The notes under the pieces are model-generated. The model made no database searches, had not been told where the DNA came from, and saw nothing but the letters and a program-made list of their open reading frames with translations. 27,312 bases of DNA from Heterotrichella gracilis (Eukaryota > Sar > Xanthophyceae > Tribonematales > Xanthonemataceae): the NCBI GenBank assembly GCA_032358255.1, contig JAULBX010028692.1, positions 1 to 27,312 of the forward strand, written 5' to 3'. Below, one piece after another: positions 17,969 to 27,229 of this stretch; positions within the stretch are counted from its first letter, which is position 1, and every line of letters starts with the position of its first letter. The translations under genes and the position numbers were made by a program.

Positions 17969-20900
17969 TCAATTGGCTGTGTTTTGCAACAATTGCGTGG
18001 CACAGGCACTGATGAGCTGCCATGCTGCTTTGACATGCTGTAGCTTAGTGTGGGGGCTTCCAATAGCGAATCTGAGCATGTACTCCCCACCAACTTCTGT
18101 ATGAATCAGAAAAGCCTTTCCAGTCTCGTTCACTTTCTCCAGCAGTGCTGCATTGCCGTCGTTTGCAACGTCCTGTGCCAAGCACCAAACAGCGTTCAGA
18201 CCTACCATGTACATTACCAAGTACTGCATCACATGACCCACACAAGTCCTCCTTACCTTCAATCGAAAGCAAACCAGGCCAAACCGAGGAGGCGCTGTCA
18301 CTGTAAACCTGTCATCGTGCTCTACAAGCTCCTGGAACACCTGTCGCAAGCTGATGTGCTCTCGCAAATAGCCCCGCAACCCATTGGCACCATAGGCTCT
18401 CAGCACAAACCTGCAAGGGCATTTCACACTACTGTATATCTACTGCACAATGCTGTCTTGAAGCAGGAAAACCGTACGTAAAGCGTCATGGTGATTGGTT
18501 TGAAATTTGCACTACTGACTAGCTCCAATGCCTATGCCACACCATGTCATATAAAGAAATGTCAAGTGGATCCTTCACGCACCATAGCTTGAAGGCACGG
18601 AACCTCCTCCCTAATGGGACTTGCCAATCCTGTGAGGATAGGCAAAGTCAGTACAACGTGTCCTGTTCCAAACCTGCTTTGCTGAGTTTTAAGCACTGTG
18701 GACTCGACGAAATTGCCATTAGCTAGCTGAATTTGAGATGCAGGTATGCATGATGCCAGAGCTCACACCATTGATGCATCATACACTGTCACAATGAGAC
18801 GCAAAAACACTCCACCTTGTAATCCAGCGAGTTTGCCTTGGCCCTCAGGTACTCTGGTGTCAAAGACAGCGCTTGCTTCAGGAAAGTACTGTCTGAAACC
18901 CACATGGTCGAGCAGTCAAAGTTTGTCAGCAGCCATTTGTGGGGGTTGGTGTCAAACGAGTCAGCATGCTCCAGGCCCCTGAACCACTCCGCATTTTCTG
19001 GAAGCATTGCGCTTGGGCCTGCATACGCTGAATCCACGTGGCACCACAGGCCGTGCTGCTTGCCAATTGGCGCCAGCACATCCACCGGATCAACAGCACC
19101 TGCAGTTTGCAAAATCATATACAATAAGAGGCAACAGCGTTTCCTCAACATCAACGGAGACACTTATTCCTAGTTGTTTCAGTAAGCGAGGTGGATTCTT
19201 GCAACAACACCTCAACGTCTAATGTGCCCGGGTTGGCTCCCTCTTGACTGTCTCAAAATCCCTGTAAACTAATGATAAATTGAGAACCTACATGTTGAAG
19301 TTGTGCCAATCGTCAAGCACAGGAAGCACGGCACCAGTCCCTCATCCAGGTCCTTCTGGATGGCCTCCTGCAAAACCTCCGGACGCAGAGCCCATGCATC
19401 TGCTTTCTCTGTCTTGAGGATGCGCAGGTGTGACACTCCAGCAATCATGCAAGCCTTCTTCACACTGCTGTGTGCCTGCAACAATGGCATGCTTTTAATT
19501 AGTCCCAACGCCTGCCTGTCCCTACTCAGCAGCATTGATTGTGCAACAATAGCCCAGTATGGCGTTAATATACTGGAATGCCTTTCGTTGTCCCAGAGCC
19601 CTGAAAAAAATGTCACAGCACAAGCGCTTCTTTCCACATTCCAATTTCTATTTTTCAATTTCCAAAACATACGATTATTGATATTTTAAATCTTTTGCAA
19701 ATGTTGAACCTGGCCTACCTGGTCTGATGTGTACGCCACCAGCTTTTTAAGGTCCTCCAGTGGGCGCTCATGCATGGCCTTGGCTCGGGCAGCCAGCAGC
19801 GCCACCAGCGTGGCATCCGAGGCAGTGGACTGGATGACGCCCCCCCCATGCTCGCTGGTTGACAGGAATTGTGGTGGCAGGTTGAGCAGCTTGCCCAACC
19901 AGTCAAGCACCACCTGCGGATTGAATGCAGATGTTGGCTTCCAGCAAGACCAGTGGATGTGTGAGAGGCTAGAGGCTGTGATTTGATTGCTTGACTAGAG
20001 CACGCACGCTCCATGCTCGAGGGCTGCAGTGCGATCGCCAGTATGTGCATGCCACAGATCCAGTGTCAGAAGGACATGCCCCACCGCAGGGTCTCGCTGG
20101 CAAACCTTGCAAGCATGTGACATGTTCACACCGTGATGCTGCACTACAGTATCGATGCCGCCCAACACGCCGCAGGTACAACATGCTGCAGCACGCTCAG
20201 TGCATCTGTAGAGCATGCCCAGTGCATCTTGTGCAACATGCCCAGTGCATGATGTGCATACCGTCTCCAGCTCCGTGGCGGCAGGGGAGCTGATCCACGA
20301 GAACCCTATCACGTTCACGCACGCGCTCAGCATCTCTCCAAGCATCCCTGGGTAGCTGGAGTTGGCGGGGAAGTACGCAAAAAAATTGGGACTCTGCCAG
20401 TGGGTTACACCTGCGACCAAAAAGTGCGGCTGTGTTCAAAGCTCCCACATGTGGCAACCTTAATTATTATGCAGGTTGCATTACCAATGAAGGTGCCTGT
20501 TTGCATGACTTTGGCGGCCACTGGTGCAACCTCTGGAGGTTAGCATACCTGGCATGATCTTGCTCTTTACGTCCTCCATGATGCTGTCCCAGCTTTCACC
20601 ATCCTCTGGAGCGTGGTCAGGAAGCAAAGGTGCCAGGTACCCAGGCTGCACACACAAACCGGCATCAAGCGCTGGCAGCAAGCCATGCTGCCAGGAATAG
20701 CTTCCAGATGCTGCAATATGGCGAGAGGGAAACAGCAAGAAGGCACGTTGTCACAGCAGCCCAAGTGGCCGTGGCAATATGTGAACTTGCCTCGACTTCA
20801 GAGCGCACAGGCACGTTCTCCAAGTCACTGTAATAGTTGCAGATGAAATCCACCATCTCATATCCCCGTGCTCGGAACTGTACAGGAGGGAGGGAAACTT

Positions 20901-21215
20901 TGTTAGATACCTTCAAGCTTTACGAAGCCCAACTCTCTATGTTGCACGATAATACCTAGCAAAGAATAATTTCTTCCTGATGGTCGCTACATCTCAGTTG
21001 ACGATGCACCTCTCAGTTTGACGATGCATGTCACAGCTAGGGGCAGCTAGGGCGACTAAAGGGCACCACAACCGGACCTGATTGACTAAGCCCAACTGGC
21101 ACAGACACATAAAATCGTAGAGCAAACTGCTCACCTCCTCAAGGTCCATCGGGTGCTTGAAACACTCTGCCCCGACAGTGTGCCCATTCTGCCCGTTCTC
21201 AGCTGGGTGCTCCAT
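17969..21215 (-). CDS. Aromatic-L-amino-acid decarboxylase (PLP-dependent, group II)
   Basis: Ten exons join in phase: 21215-21135, 20877-20791, 20645-20549, 20410-20262, 19913-19719, 19475-19292, 19099-18816, 18629-18583, 18410-18257 and 18172-17969, giving 1482 nt and 493 aa. Family landmarks: [46 protein letters not shown], the PLP-stacking His of DQAHSS (H205), HVDSAYAG (D287), the Schiff-base Lys of [13 protein letters not shown] (K319), the catalytic-loop Tyr of TPEYL (Y348) and [16 protein letters not shown]. The 29-residue Lys-Tyr spacing equals that of human DDC. Tyr rather than Phe at the loop position predicts decarboxylation (to tyramine, tryptamine or similar) rather than aldehyde synthesis. 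Substrate choice cannot be read off. Intron 2 has a GC donor (GAG|GCAAGT). No transit peptide is evident, so it is probably cytosolic. An in-frame TAA precedes the ATG. Confidence 0.95.
20175..20262. repeat. Short tandem repeat abutting a decarboxylase donor site
   Basis: Units built on CAGTGCAT(C/G)T...GCATGCC, about 21-23 bp long, recur three to four times (for example CAGTGCATCTGTAGAGCATG, CAGTGCATCTTGTGCAACAT, CAGTGCATGATGTGCATA). The array ends exactly at the GTATGC donor of exon 4 on the minus strand, so the donor is part of the last unit. Confidence 0.7.
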
Positions 21216-21856
21216 TGCTGGTGGCACCAACTGCAGGGTATTTCCAGCTAGGATACAGCCTCCGTCTGTGCAGTATGGGTCAAGGTAGAGTAAAGGCACA
21301 AACTTCTGTCCTTTTCTCAGTTAATGGGCAACCAGAGGAGTGATTTTCAGTGCCTCTCAGATGCATGCATGCATCTGTCGCAAGTAGATGTGATTTGCTT
21401 TGTAGACAGATAGCAGACAGTGCGTTCACAGTTTGATGTCGTGCGTTGTTTGTAACTTGAAGTGTCGTTCATCGCCTGCGGGTGCCATATATGTGCGTTC
21501 TCAGCTCGTTCTCAAGGTTACGTTAACCGTGACCACAAACCCCCTGCCTGCAGCAGTCTCAGTCAGAGGGGGCAGGGCGGAAGGAGGTGCTTCTCGCCAC
21601 ACAACTCCAAGAGGTAACAGCCTCGCATTCGCAGCTGGCTGGTTTAAGAACGCTGGTATTCTGAAGCAACCCTGACTGGTAGTCTGCGGTTGTGTATTTA
21701 TTTGTTTGCGCCACGCTGCCCACCGCACATTGCCTGGCTACCCTTTCGAGGCTCATATTTTGCGTCAAAGTTAAAGCACCACTCCACAGAACTTGCCTTG
21801 CAATAGCTATAGAGACAGAGTTACAAGCTTTACCCATCTGAGGTGGTGCCGTTCCT
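21216..21856. promoter_or_regulatory. Shared upstream region of decarboxylase and hydrolase genes
   Basis: This is the 641 bp between two divergent start codons. It contains an alternating GCATGCATGCAT at about 21363-21374 and ATATATG at about 21487, but no regulatory site that I can name with confidence. Promoter function is inferred from position only. Confidence 0.35.
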
Positions 21857-24800
21857 ATGGCGTCTTCCGCCAGGGTCGCAGCTGTCGCCCAAACCACGCC
21901 TCTATGCATGCCAGTCAGGACGTTTTCCTCCAAGCTTGTCAACCACAAACCCACGCCTCTGCTGCGCACCTCCGTCACAAAAAAAGCCCTCACGGCCACC
22001 AGATCCCGGCCACTTTCCGCCGGTGTGGTGGAGCCCGGCCCTCCAGCTGCGGTGGTGGAACAGGCCACCGCCCCCGCGGTGGTGATGGCAACTACCGCCC
22101 AGCCCTCCACAGCACTCGCCACCACAGCACCAGGCATGCTGCCCACAGAGACAGACAAGTTTGGTTTTGAGCGGCTGACGCTGCAGAGGCAGGGGTGGAG
22201 CTTCTGGGAGTGGAGGGGCCACAAGGTGCACTACTTGCAGGCTGGTGAGTACCTGTGGTGCCACCCATGCTTCTTGCATATCCACCTATTGCAGCCCCAG
22301 CTGTGTGAAGGCAGACACCCACCTCCCATTTTCCTGCAAGGCTGAAGGTGTATTGTGGCTATGGTGAGTTAGTGCACGCCCTACCCTGTGACATATATGC
22401 TGGGGCCCGCGTCCCCCCACACAGTGACCACAAACGAATATAAACACGCCCGTTTGTGACAAAGCCTTCCCCTCACACGCACATGGTAGCCCCACCTGAA
22501 CACACGTGAACCTGAACATGCCAGCTTGCACACACACCCACCACACCTAACCCCCCACCACCCCAGGCACCACCGGGCCCCCCGTGGTGCTCATCCACGG
22601 CTTTGGCGCCTCCGCCTACCACTGGCGCTACAACGTGCCTGCCCTGGCGCAGAACCACCGGGTGTATGCCCTGGACTGCCTAGGGTTTGGCTGGAGTGAC
22701 AAACCCCTGGTGGAGTACAGCGGCTACGGGCTGTGGGCGGACCAGGTCGCTGACTTCATCCGGGAGGTGGTGGGGGAGGGGGAGCAGGCGGTGGTGGTGG
22801 GAAACAGCCTGGGGGGGTTCAGCGCACTTGCCACGGCTGCCAAGCACCCGGAGGTGGTCAGGTGAGGGGAAGGAACAATGGTGGGAACCGTAGTAGTCAC
22901 ATGTGTATTCAGCAGGATAGCCAGGTTAGCAACCAGTTGGGGAATGCATTCGCAGAGTGTCAGTCCGGTATTAGTATATGGGCGGCAATGTAAGGGTGTG
23001 GGGGGGAGCAGGCGGTGGTGGTGGGCAACAGCCTGGGGGGTTTCAGCGCACTGGCCACTGCCGCCAAGCACCCAGAGGTTGTGAGGTGAGGGTTTGGGAC
23101 AATGTCGGGAACCTTATATAGACACATGCGCGCATCCAGGAATACAGCCAGGTTCGCAGATGGGGGAATGTAATATTCCAGGATGTCATTTCGGTGTAAG
23201 TTTGTGGCTTGGGCAGGGTGTGGGGGAGAGGCGGTGGTGGTGGGCAACAGCCTTGGGTGTTTCAGCGCGCTGGCCACTGCCGCCAAGCGTCCGGAGGTGG
23301 TCAGGTGAGGAGTTGGAACAACGGTGGGAACCTTAGTTAGTCACGTGCACGCATCCAGCAGTAAAGCCAGGTTTGCAGATGGGGGTCGATGGGCGGGGAT
23401 TGTAGTACCGCAGAGGGGCCAGTTGGTGGCAGTTTGTGATGGGCATTGAAAAGGACGATGGATATGAGGTGCATGGGCGTGGAATTATGTAGGTCTTATG
23501 GTCTTAAGGTCTTAAGTCTTAAGGTCTTAAGTCTTATGGTCTTAAGACCTAGATACGGTGGCCAGATGCCAGGCACGCACTGCGGCAAGTGGGTGATGGC
23601 CAGCTGGCCAATGGGCATGTACTTCCAGCATAGCATTGGCATTGAAAAAGTAATTACCAAGCAGTAGACTTGGTACTCTGTTTTGAATATTGTTTATATT
23701 TCCAGCGGCGTCGTCATACTCAACGGCGCGGGGAGGTTTGAAGAGGCGGATGCAGTCACCGGGGGCGCTGTTTCAGCTGTCGCAGACATCGCTGCCACAC
23801 CACAGTCCCCAGGGTTGTTTGCCTCGATGTTGGACAGCGTCACTGCCTCCTTCAAGCGCGTGGTGCTGTACATCACTTTCCAGCAGACCAAGCAGCCCTC
23901 TAGGGTGCGCCAGGTGCTGCAGCAGGTGCGCGGTGTAGGGTTTAGGGTTTAGAATTTGAGTTTAGGAGCACGTGTGTGATGTATCTCCAGTCGAGGTAAA
24001 ATGAAGTAAAATTTGTGCTTATAACCAGCTGTTTATGTGTGAATTGTGGTAGCTATGCAAAACCATTTATGAAGCTTTTTGTGTTATTTTACTTCATTTT
24101 TTTCTTGAATAAACAGGCTTGCACAGCCACCTGCACATGTGTATGGCATGCACTGTGTGTGCATTTGCATATCGTGATCAGTGATTCTTCTACAGCCTGT
24201 AATAGTCTCCCCCCCCTCCAGGTGTATGTGAGCCCCAACAACATCGATGATGATTTGGTGGACTCCATCCTGCTGCCAGCAGACCACCCCAATGCCGCCG
24301 AGGTGTTCTACAGGGTGATCAACTCCAAGGGGATGTCGGTGAACCAGGTGCTGAAGCAGGTCAAGGTGCGTGGACAGGCCGGTGGACAACCTAGCTAGGG
24401 TCATGGGGTGACATCCAGCACATGTGGTAATGCTGTAATGAACCCTTTGTTGCAATGTTGCAAAACCAATGTGTAATTTTGCTCAACAGAAGCCGGTGCT
24501 CAGCATATATGCCTTCGTGCAGTGTATCTGTACATTGGTAATTGTAATTGTAAATATTGTGAAGTCCATCTTTTCCCAGTGTCAGCAGGTGCATCCTGCA
24601 GCACCACCTTCCTGCAGGCGCCCTAAACCCTAATACTCAAACCCTAATCCCCTCCCCTGCAACCGTTCATGCTTCTCCTGTGGGGCGACCACAATTCTAA
24701 ACCCTAAACCTGTGACCCCCTCCCCTGCAGGCGCCCATGCTGCTCCTGTGGGGCGACCGCGACCCCTGGATCCGCCCCAGCAAGGCCGACCTCATCCAGT

Positions 24801-24913
24801 CCCTGTACCCAGCAGCGGAGCGTGTGCGCCTGGACTCTGGCCACTGCCCCCATGACGACACCCCTCAGGAGGTGAATGAGGCGCTCATAGCATGGCTGGC
24901 CAAGCTGGAGTGA
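21857..24913 (+). CDS. Chloroplast alpha/beta hydrolase, At4g36530-like
   Basis: Five exons join in phase: 21857-22244, 22567-22861, 23706-23925, 24222-24365 and 24731-24913, giving 1230 nt and 409 aa. The first roughly 60-100 residues are Ser/Thr/Ala/Arg-rich with no early acidic residue (MASSARVAAVAQTT...), as in chloroplast transit peptides. The fold follows: KVHYLQAG, oxyanion-hole HGFGAS (H140), YALDCLGFGWSDKP, nucleophile elbow VVGNSLGGFSAL (S210), a cap with QQTKQPSRVRQVL, the acid in LLLWGDRDPW (D360) and GHCPHDD (H387). The chain matches plant At4g36530-type plastid hydrolases closely throughout. The substrate is unknown; esterase or lipase-like activity is an inference from the triad. 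Intron 2 holds two further copies of the nucleophile segment, and intron 4 and the 3' flank hold copies of the last exon's ends. A TGTAA at 25249-25253 is a possible polyadenylation signal. Confidence 0.94.
23000..23440 (+). repeat. Two extra tandem copies of the hydrolase nucleophile-elbow segment in intron 2
   Basis: The end of exon 2 with its donor (GAGCAG at 22782, donor at 22862) is repeated with its downstream intron sequence. Copy 2 has GAGCAG at 23006 and a donor at 23086; copy 3 starts near 23226 with a donor at 23305. Periods are 224 and 219-220 bp. Copy 2 encodes exactly GNSLGGFSALATAAKHPEVV and differs from the exon only at eight third codon positions. Copy 3 has a 1-nt loss just before the valines and two replacements (Gly to Cys, His to Arg). 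Neither has an acceptor that would splice in frame. Confidence 0.9.
23490..23550 (+). repeat. GTCTTAAG microsatellite in hydrolase intron 2
   Basis: Alternating GGTCTTAAG, GTCTTAAG and GGTCTTATG units of 8-9 bp repeat about seven times and end in TTAAGACCTAG, the reverse complement of the unit. It follows the third nucleophile-elbow copy. Confidence 0.85.
23935..23953 (+). repeat. Telomere-like repeat directly after the hydrolase exon 3 donor
   Basis: TAGGGTTTAGGGTTTAGAA begins about ten bases inside intron 3, right after the GTGCGC donor. Confidence 0.85.
24605..24730 (+). repeat. Partial copies of the hydrolase exon 5 start joined to CCCTAAA repeats
   Basis: The functional acceptor and exon start (CCTCCCCTGCAGGCGCCCATG at about 24719-24739) have two earlier partial copies in intron 4. 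One, at 24611-24622 (CTGCAGGCGCCC), runs straight into TAAACCCTAA. The other, at 24651-24690, matches CCTCCCCTGCA and, further on, CTCCTGTGGGGCGACC, and then runs into TTCTAAACCCTAAACC. Exon-derived sequence thus ends abruptly in telomere-like sequence twice. Confidence 0.85.
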
Positions 24914-24956
24914 AGGGGGTGTTTGTGAATTCTCACATTTCTTTTTCTATCAAGGG

Positions 24957-25080
24957 GTAATGAGGCGCTCATAGCCTGGCTGGCCAAGCTGGAGTGGAGC
25001 GGCTGCTTTTTGTCAAGGGGGGTAATTAGGTGCAGCTCCTTAATGCGCACATTCCCTCTTCTGTCAAGGGGATATGAGGT
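24957..25080 (+). repeat. Tandem copies of the hydrolase gene's 3' end
   Basis: AATGAGGCGCTCATAGC and TGGCTGGCCAAGCTGGAGTG, which end the coding sequence (24876-24912), recur at 24959-24996, where the stop TGA has become TGG. Each unit finishes with TCAAGGGG (about 24949, 25012, 25067), and a third, more diverged unit starts at about 25020. It is a local tandem triplication of the terminal coding segment. Confidence 0.88.
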
Positions 25081-26850
25081 ACAAATGGGACAGGTTGATT
25101 GCCCCTTGTTCTTTTTTAGGCGGCGCTGGCGTGCGGGAAAACTGCGGCTGGAGTGGGTGGGCTAGTATACACTAACCTTTTGGGTCCTTGCCAATTGTAT
25201 TTGATGTGCGCAGAGCAATTAAACGAGGGCTAATGCCTTGATGGAGCATGTAAATGCTTCAGGATAGGATGCATGGTGGCCATAACGGTGCACCTTTTTT
25301 TTGTCAAATGCAGTGTGGTGGCCTCTGGCAATTATAAATGGTATGACATGATTTTTAATCGCCGGTTCTATCCTGTGACACGTGTTTAAATTGGTGTACT
25401 TTTACGTATGTGGGGGATATATTAGGGCGTGGGGTCGTGCTCACATTTTGTTTCATAAGGTAGATGGCATGCTTGTTGAGCGTCACATGCATCACATTCA
25501 ATGTGTGCTGACAGTTACAGGAATAATCTTTGTGGCAATGTACAGGAAGGCAATTTTGAGGTGCTCCACAGGATATACTTTCCAAGTTGTTGGCACCTAA
25601 TTACGTTAATTTTGTCATCTGATTCAGCTGGACTTGCCGCTGCATGGATCCCAGGCCTGTTTTAGGTCAGAATCTGCAGCAGACATCAGATATCAGGATT
25701 GCTATTATCTAGCATGCTGCAGTTCCTTGAAATTCATTTTCAGATAATGAATTCTGCATCCGTGACGGCGTCAGCGGTCTATCCAATTTCAAATTGGTTG
25801 GACTTCATTTTCGAAAGAATCCTTGTCAACTATGAATCATCACTGACAGGTGGGTTGCAACCAGTGCCACCCCCATTGGCAATTATTATACTATTCCTCG
25901 ACCGGCTTGGTTCGGCCACGTCATACGACAGTCAATGGAACTGCAATTCCTCATGTGTAAATCTGTGCAGGGTTCTCGTGTGGCACTGCTCCAGTGGACT
26001 CCATTATCGGATGTCAAAGTGTGGGATCTTTCACAGTGGCTTCAGGACACTGTCAGCTGACTGAGTCTAGGACACTGTCAACCCTGGGGTGCTTGGTTTT
26101 GGCTGCCTGTGGCAGTGCGCAGCATGTGCATGGTGCGGGGTCCAGCTGGCAGCAACTGCCGTTTCCCCCACACAGTCTCAGATGGGCATGCATGGTGACG
26201 TCGTTGTATTGCACATTTGCTGTCATCATTGAATTACATCTGATTCAGACACGCGCTGTAACATTCATTGCAATAACCGCTCGTGAAATTAGACTGCCCT
26301 GACAAACTGTTGCTACTAAAATTGGTGCATTTAATGCAGTGCTGCTTCTGCACAATGCCCGATCAGCCATGCACAGTGTGCCGCAGTGTCGGACTATTCG
26401 CAACCCACTGGCTGAGGATTCTAAAAAATGGCAAAACAATACAGCAGCATTGGAGCATATATTCGGATTGTCATTGGTAGTACTACTAATAGCCAAAAGG
26501 TAGTCACCACTCCACGCAAACGCAGCAACCGTTCCCCATAAGAAAATGCCCCCCCCCAAAATTTCAACACTGTTTCAAACAGTACTAGGCAAAACTCTCG
26601 CAATCCATTCATCAGCAACCCAAAACTGTTGCAAACCCCAACGCTGTACCCAATCCCCCAATGCGCACCCGCCCAACGCTGCCCTACACCCATTCGATCA
26701 CTGCCAACTCATTGAAAGCCCGCCTTTATTATGCACACAAAAGCACTAAATGCCCCACCCACCGCAACAACACGCCACAACTCTCGCAAAATTCACCATG
26801 GCAAATGCTCATCCCTACTGCAATTCGCCAGTAAAACTATTGTCCTACGC
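25081..26850. other. Long intergenic region between convergent genes, no gene recognised
   Basis: About 1.8 kb between the hydrolase and the MATE gene. Open frames up to about 120 codons occur on both strands (for example 25699-26064 plus, 26421-26693 minus) but have no recognisable motifs, coding bias or splice-linked extensions. GGACACTGTCA occurs twice within 30 bp near 26045-26080. A homopolymer C run (26548-26557) and A/C-rich sequence follow. It must contain 3' UTRs. Confidence 0.45.
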
Positions 26851-26854
26851 AGCC

Positions 26855-26962
26855 AGCCAGATAGTAGTTAGGGTTTCCAGAATGACCCAAAACCCTAGCA
26901 ATAAGGCTCGCATCAACTGCCATCCCTATACCTCCGGCGGACCCCAACCCTAAACCCTAGCT
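26855..26962 (-). repeat. Decayed copy of the MATE terminal exon and CCCTAAA-like sequence
   Basis: Positions about 26868-26905 (GTTAGGGTTTCCAGAATGA, then CCCAAAACCCTAGCA) parallel 27054-27088 inside the exon (GTTAGGGTTTTCAGGATGA, then TCCAGAACCCTAGCA). The preceding CAGCCAGCCAGAT resembles the exon's CAGCGACAGCCGGAT. The copy lies about 185 bp beyond in gene sense, outside the stop codon, and ends near a TAAACCCTAGCTAGGG run at 26950-26966. Confidence 0.75.
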
Positions 26963-27226
26963 AGGGCAGAGCTCAGGCGGAGCCAAACGCAGCTTGCCAA
27001 TGGGGCTTTTATCCGACGCAAAGCGCGCCGCCGACAGCGACAGCCGGATGATGGTTAGGGTTTTCAGGATGATCCAGAACCCTAGCAGGTCGGCGCCCAT
27101 GCGCTGGCCCACGGCTGTCCCTATTAGGGTAAAGAAGGATGAGATCATCATGGAACGGGACAGGTAGTCTGCTTGTGAAGCGCCCAGCAGACCGCCATCC
27201 AGCACTTGCGCAACTGCGTCCAAGGG
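26957..27226 (-). CDS. MATE-family efflux transporter, C-terminal exon (5' part outside window)
   Basis: The exon starts after a CCGCAG acceptor (or continues as Gln) at about 27226 and ends with TAG at 26957-26959. It reads (Q)PLDAVAQVLDGGLLGASQAD, followed by YLSRSMMISSFFTLIGTAVG and a second hydrophobic stretch, LLGFWIILKTLTIIRLSLSA, before a polar tail. The QP-x-N/D-A-x-A-x-V-x-DG-x-x-x-GAS motif followed by two membrane helices matches the last part of plant-type MATE/DinF transporters such as EDS5. These are proton- or sodium-coupled exporters of organic compounds. Substrate and membrane cannot be judged from about 90 residues. The usual Asn of QPLNA is Asp here. The upstream sequence is a C run on this strand that could act as its polypyrimidine tract or hide missing sequence. 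Confidence 0.75.
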   Translation of the reverse strand, partial: PLDAVAQVLDGGLLGASQADYLSRSMMISSFFTLIGTAVGQRMGADLLGFWIILKTLTIIRLSLSAARFASDKSPIGKLRLAPPELCPS

Positions 27227-27229
27227 CTG

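Noticed and set aside
21216-21299. Longer N-terminus for the decarboxylase
   Set aside because: The frame is open a little further upstream but contains no ATG before an in-frame TAA.
25699-26064. 121-codon open frame in the hydrolase-MATE spacer
   Set aside because: No family resemblance or coding signal; length is within chance for both strands of a 1.8-kb region.
26421-26693. Hydrophobic 90-codon open frame on the minus strand as another MATE exon
   Set aside because: It lies beyond the MATE stop codon and its hydrophobicity comes from antisense A/C-rich sequence.
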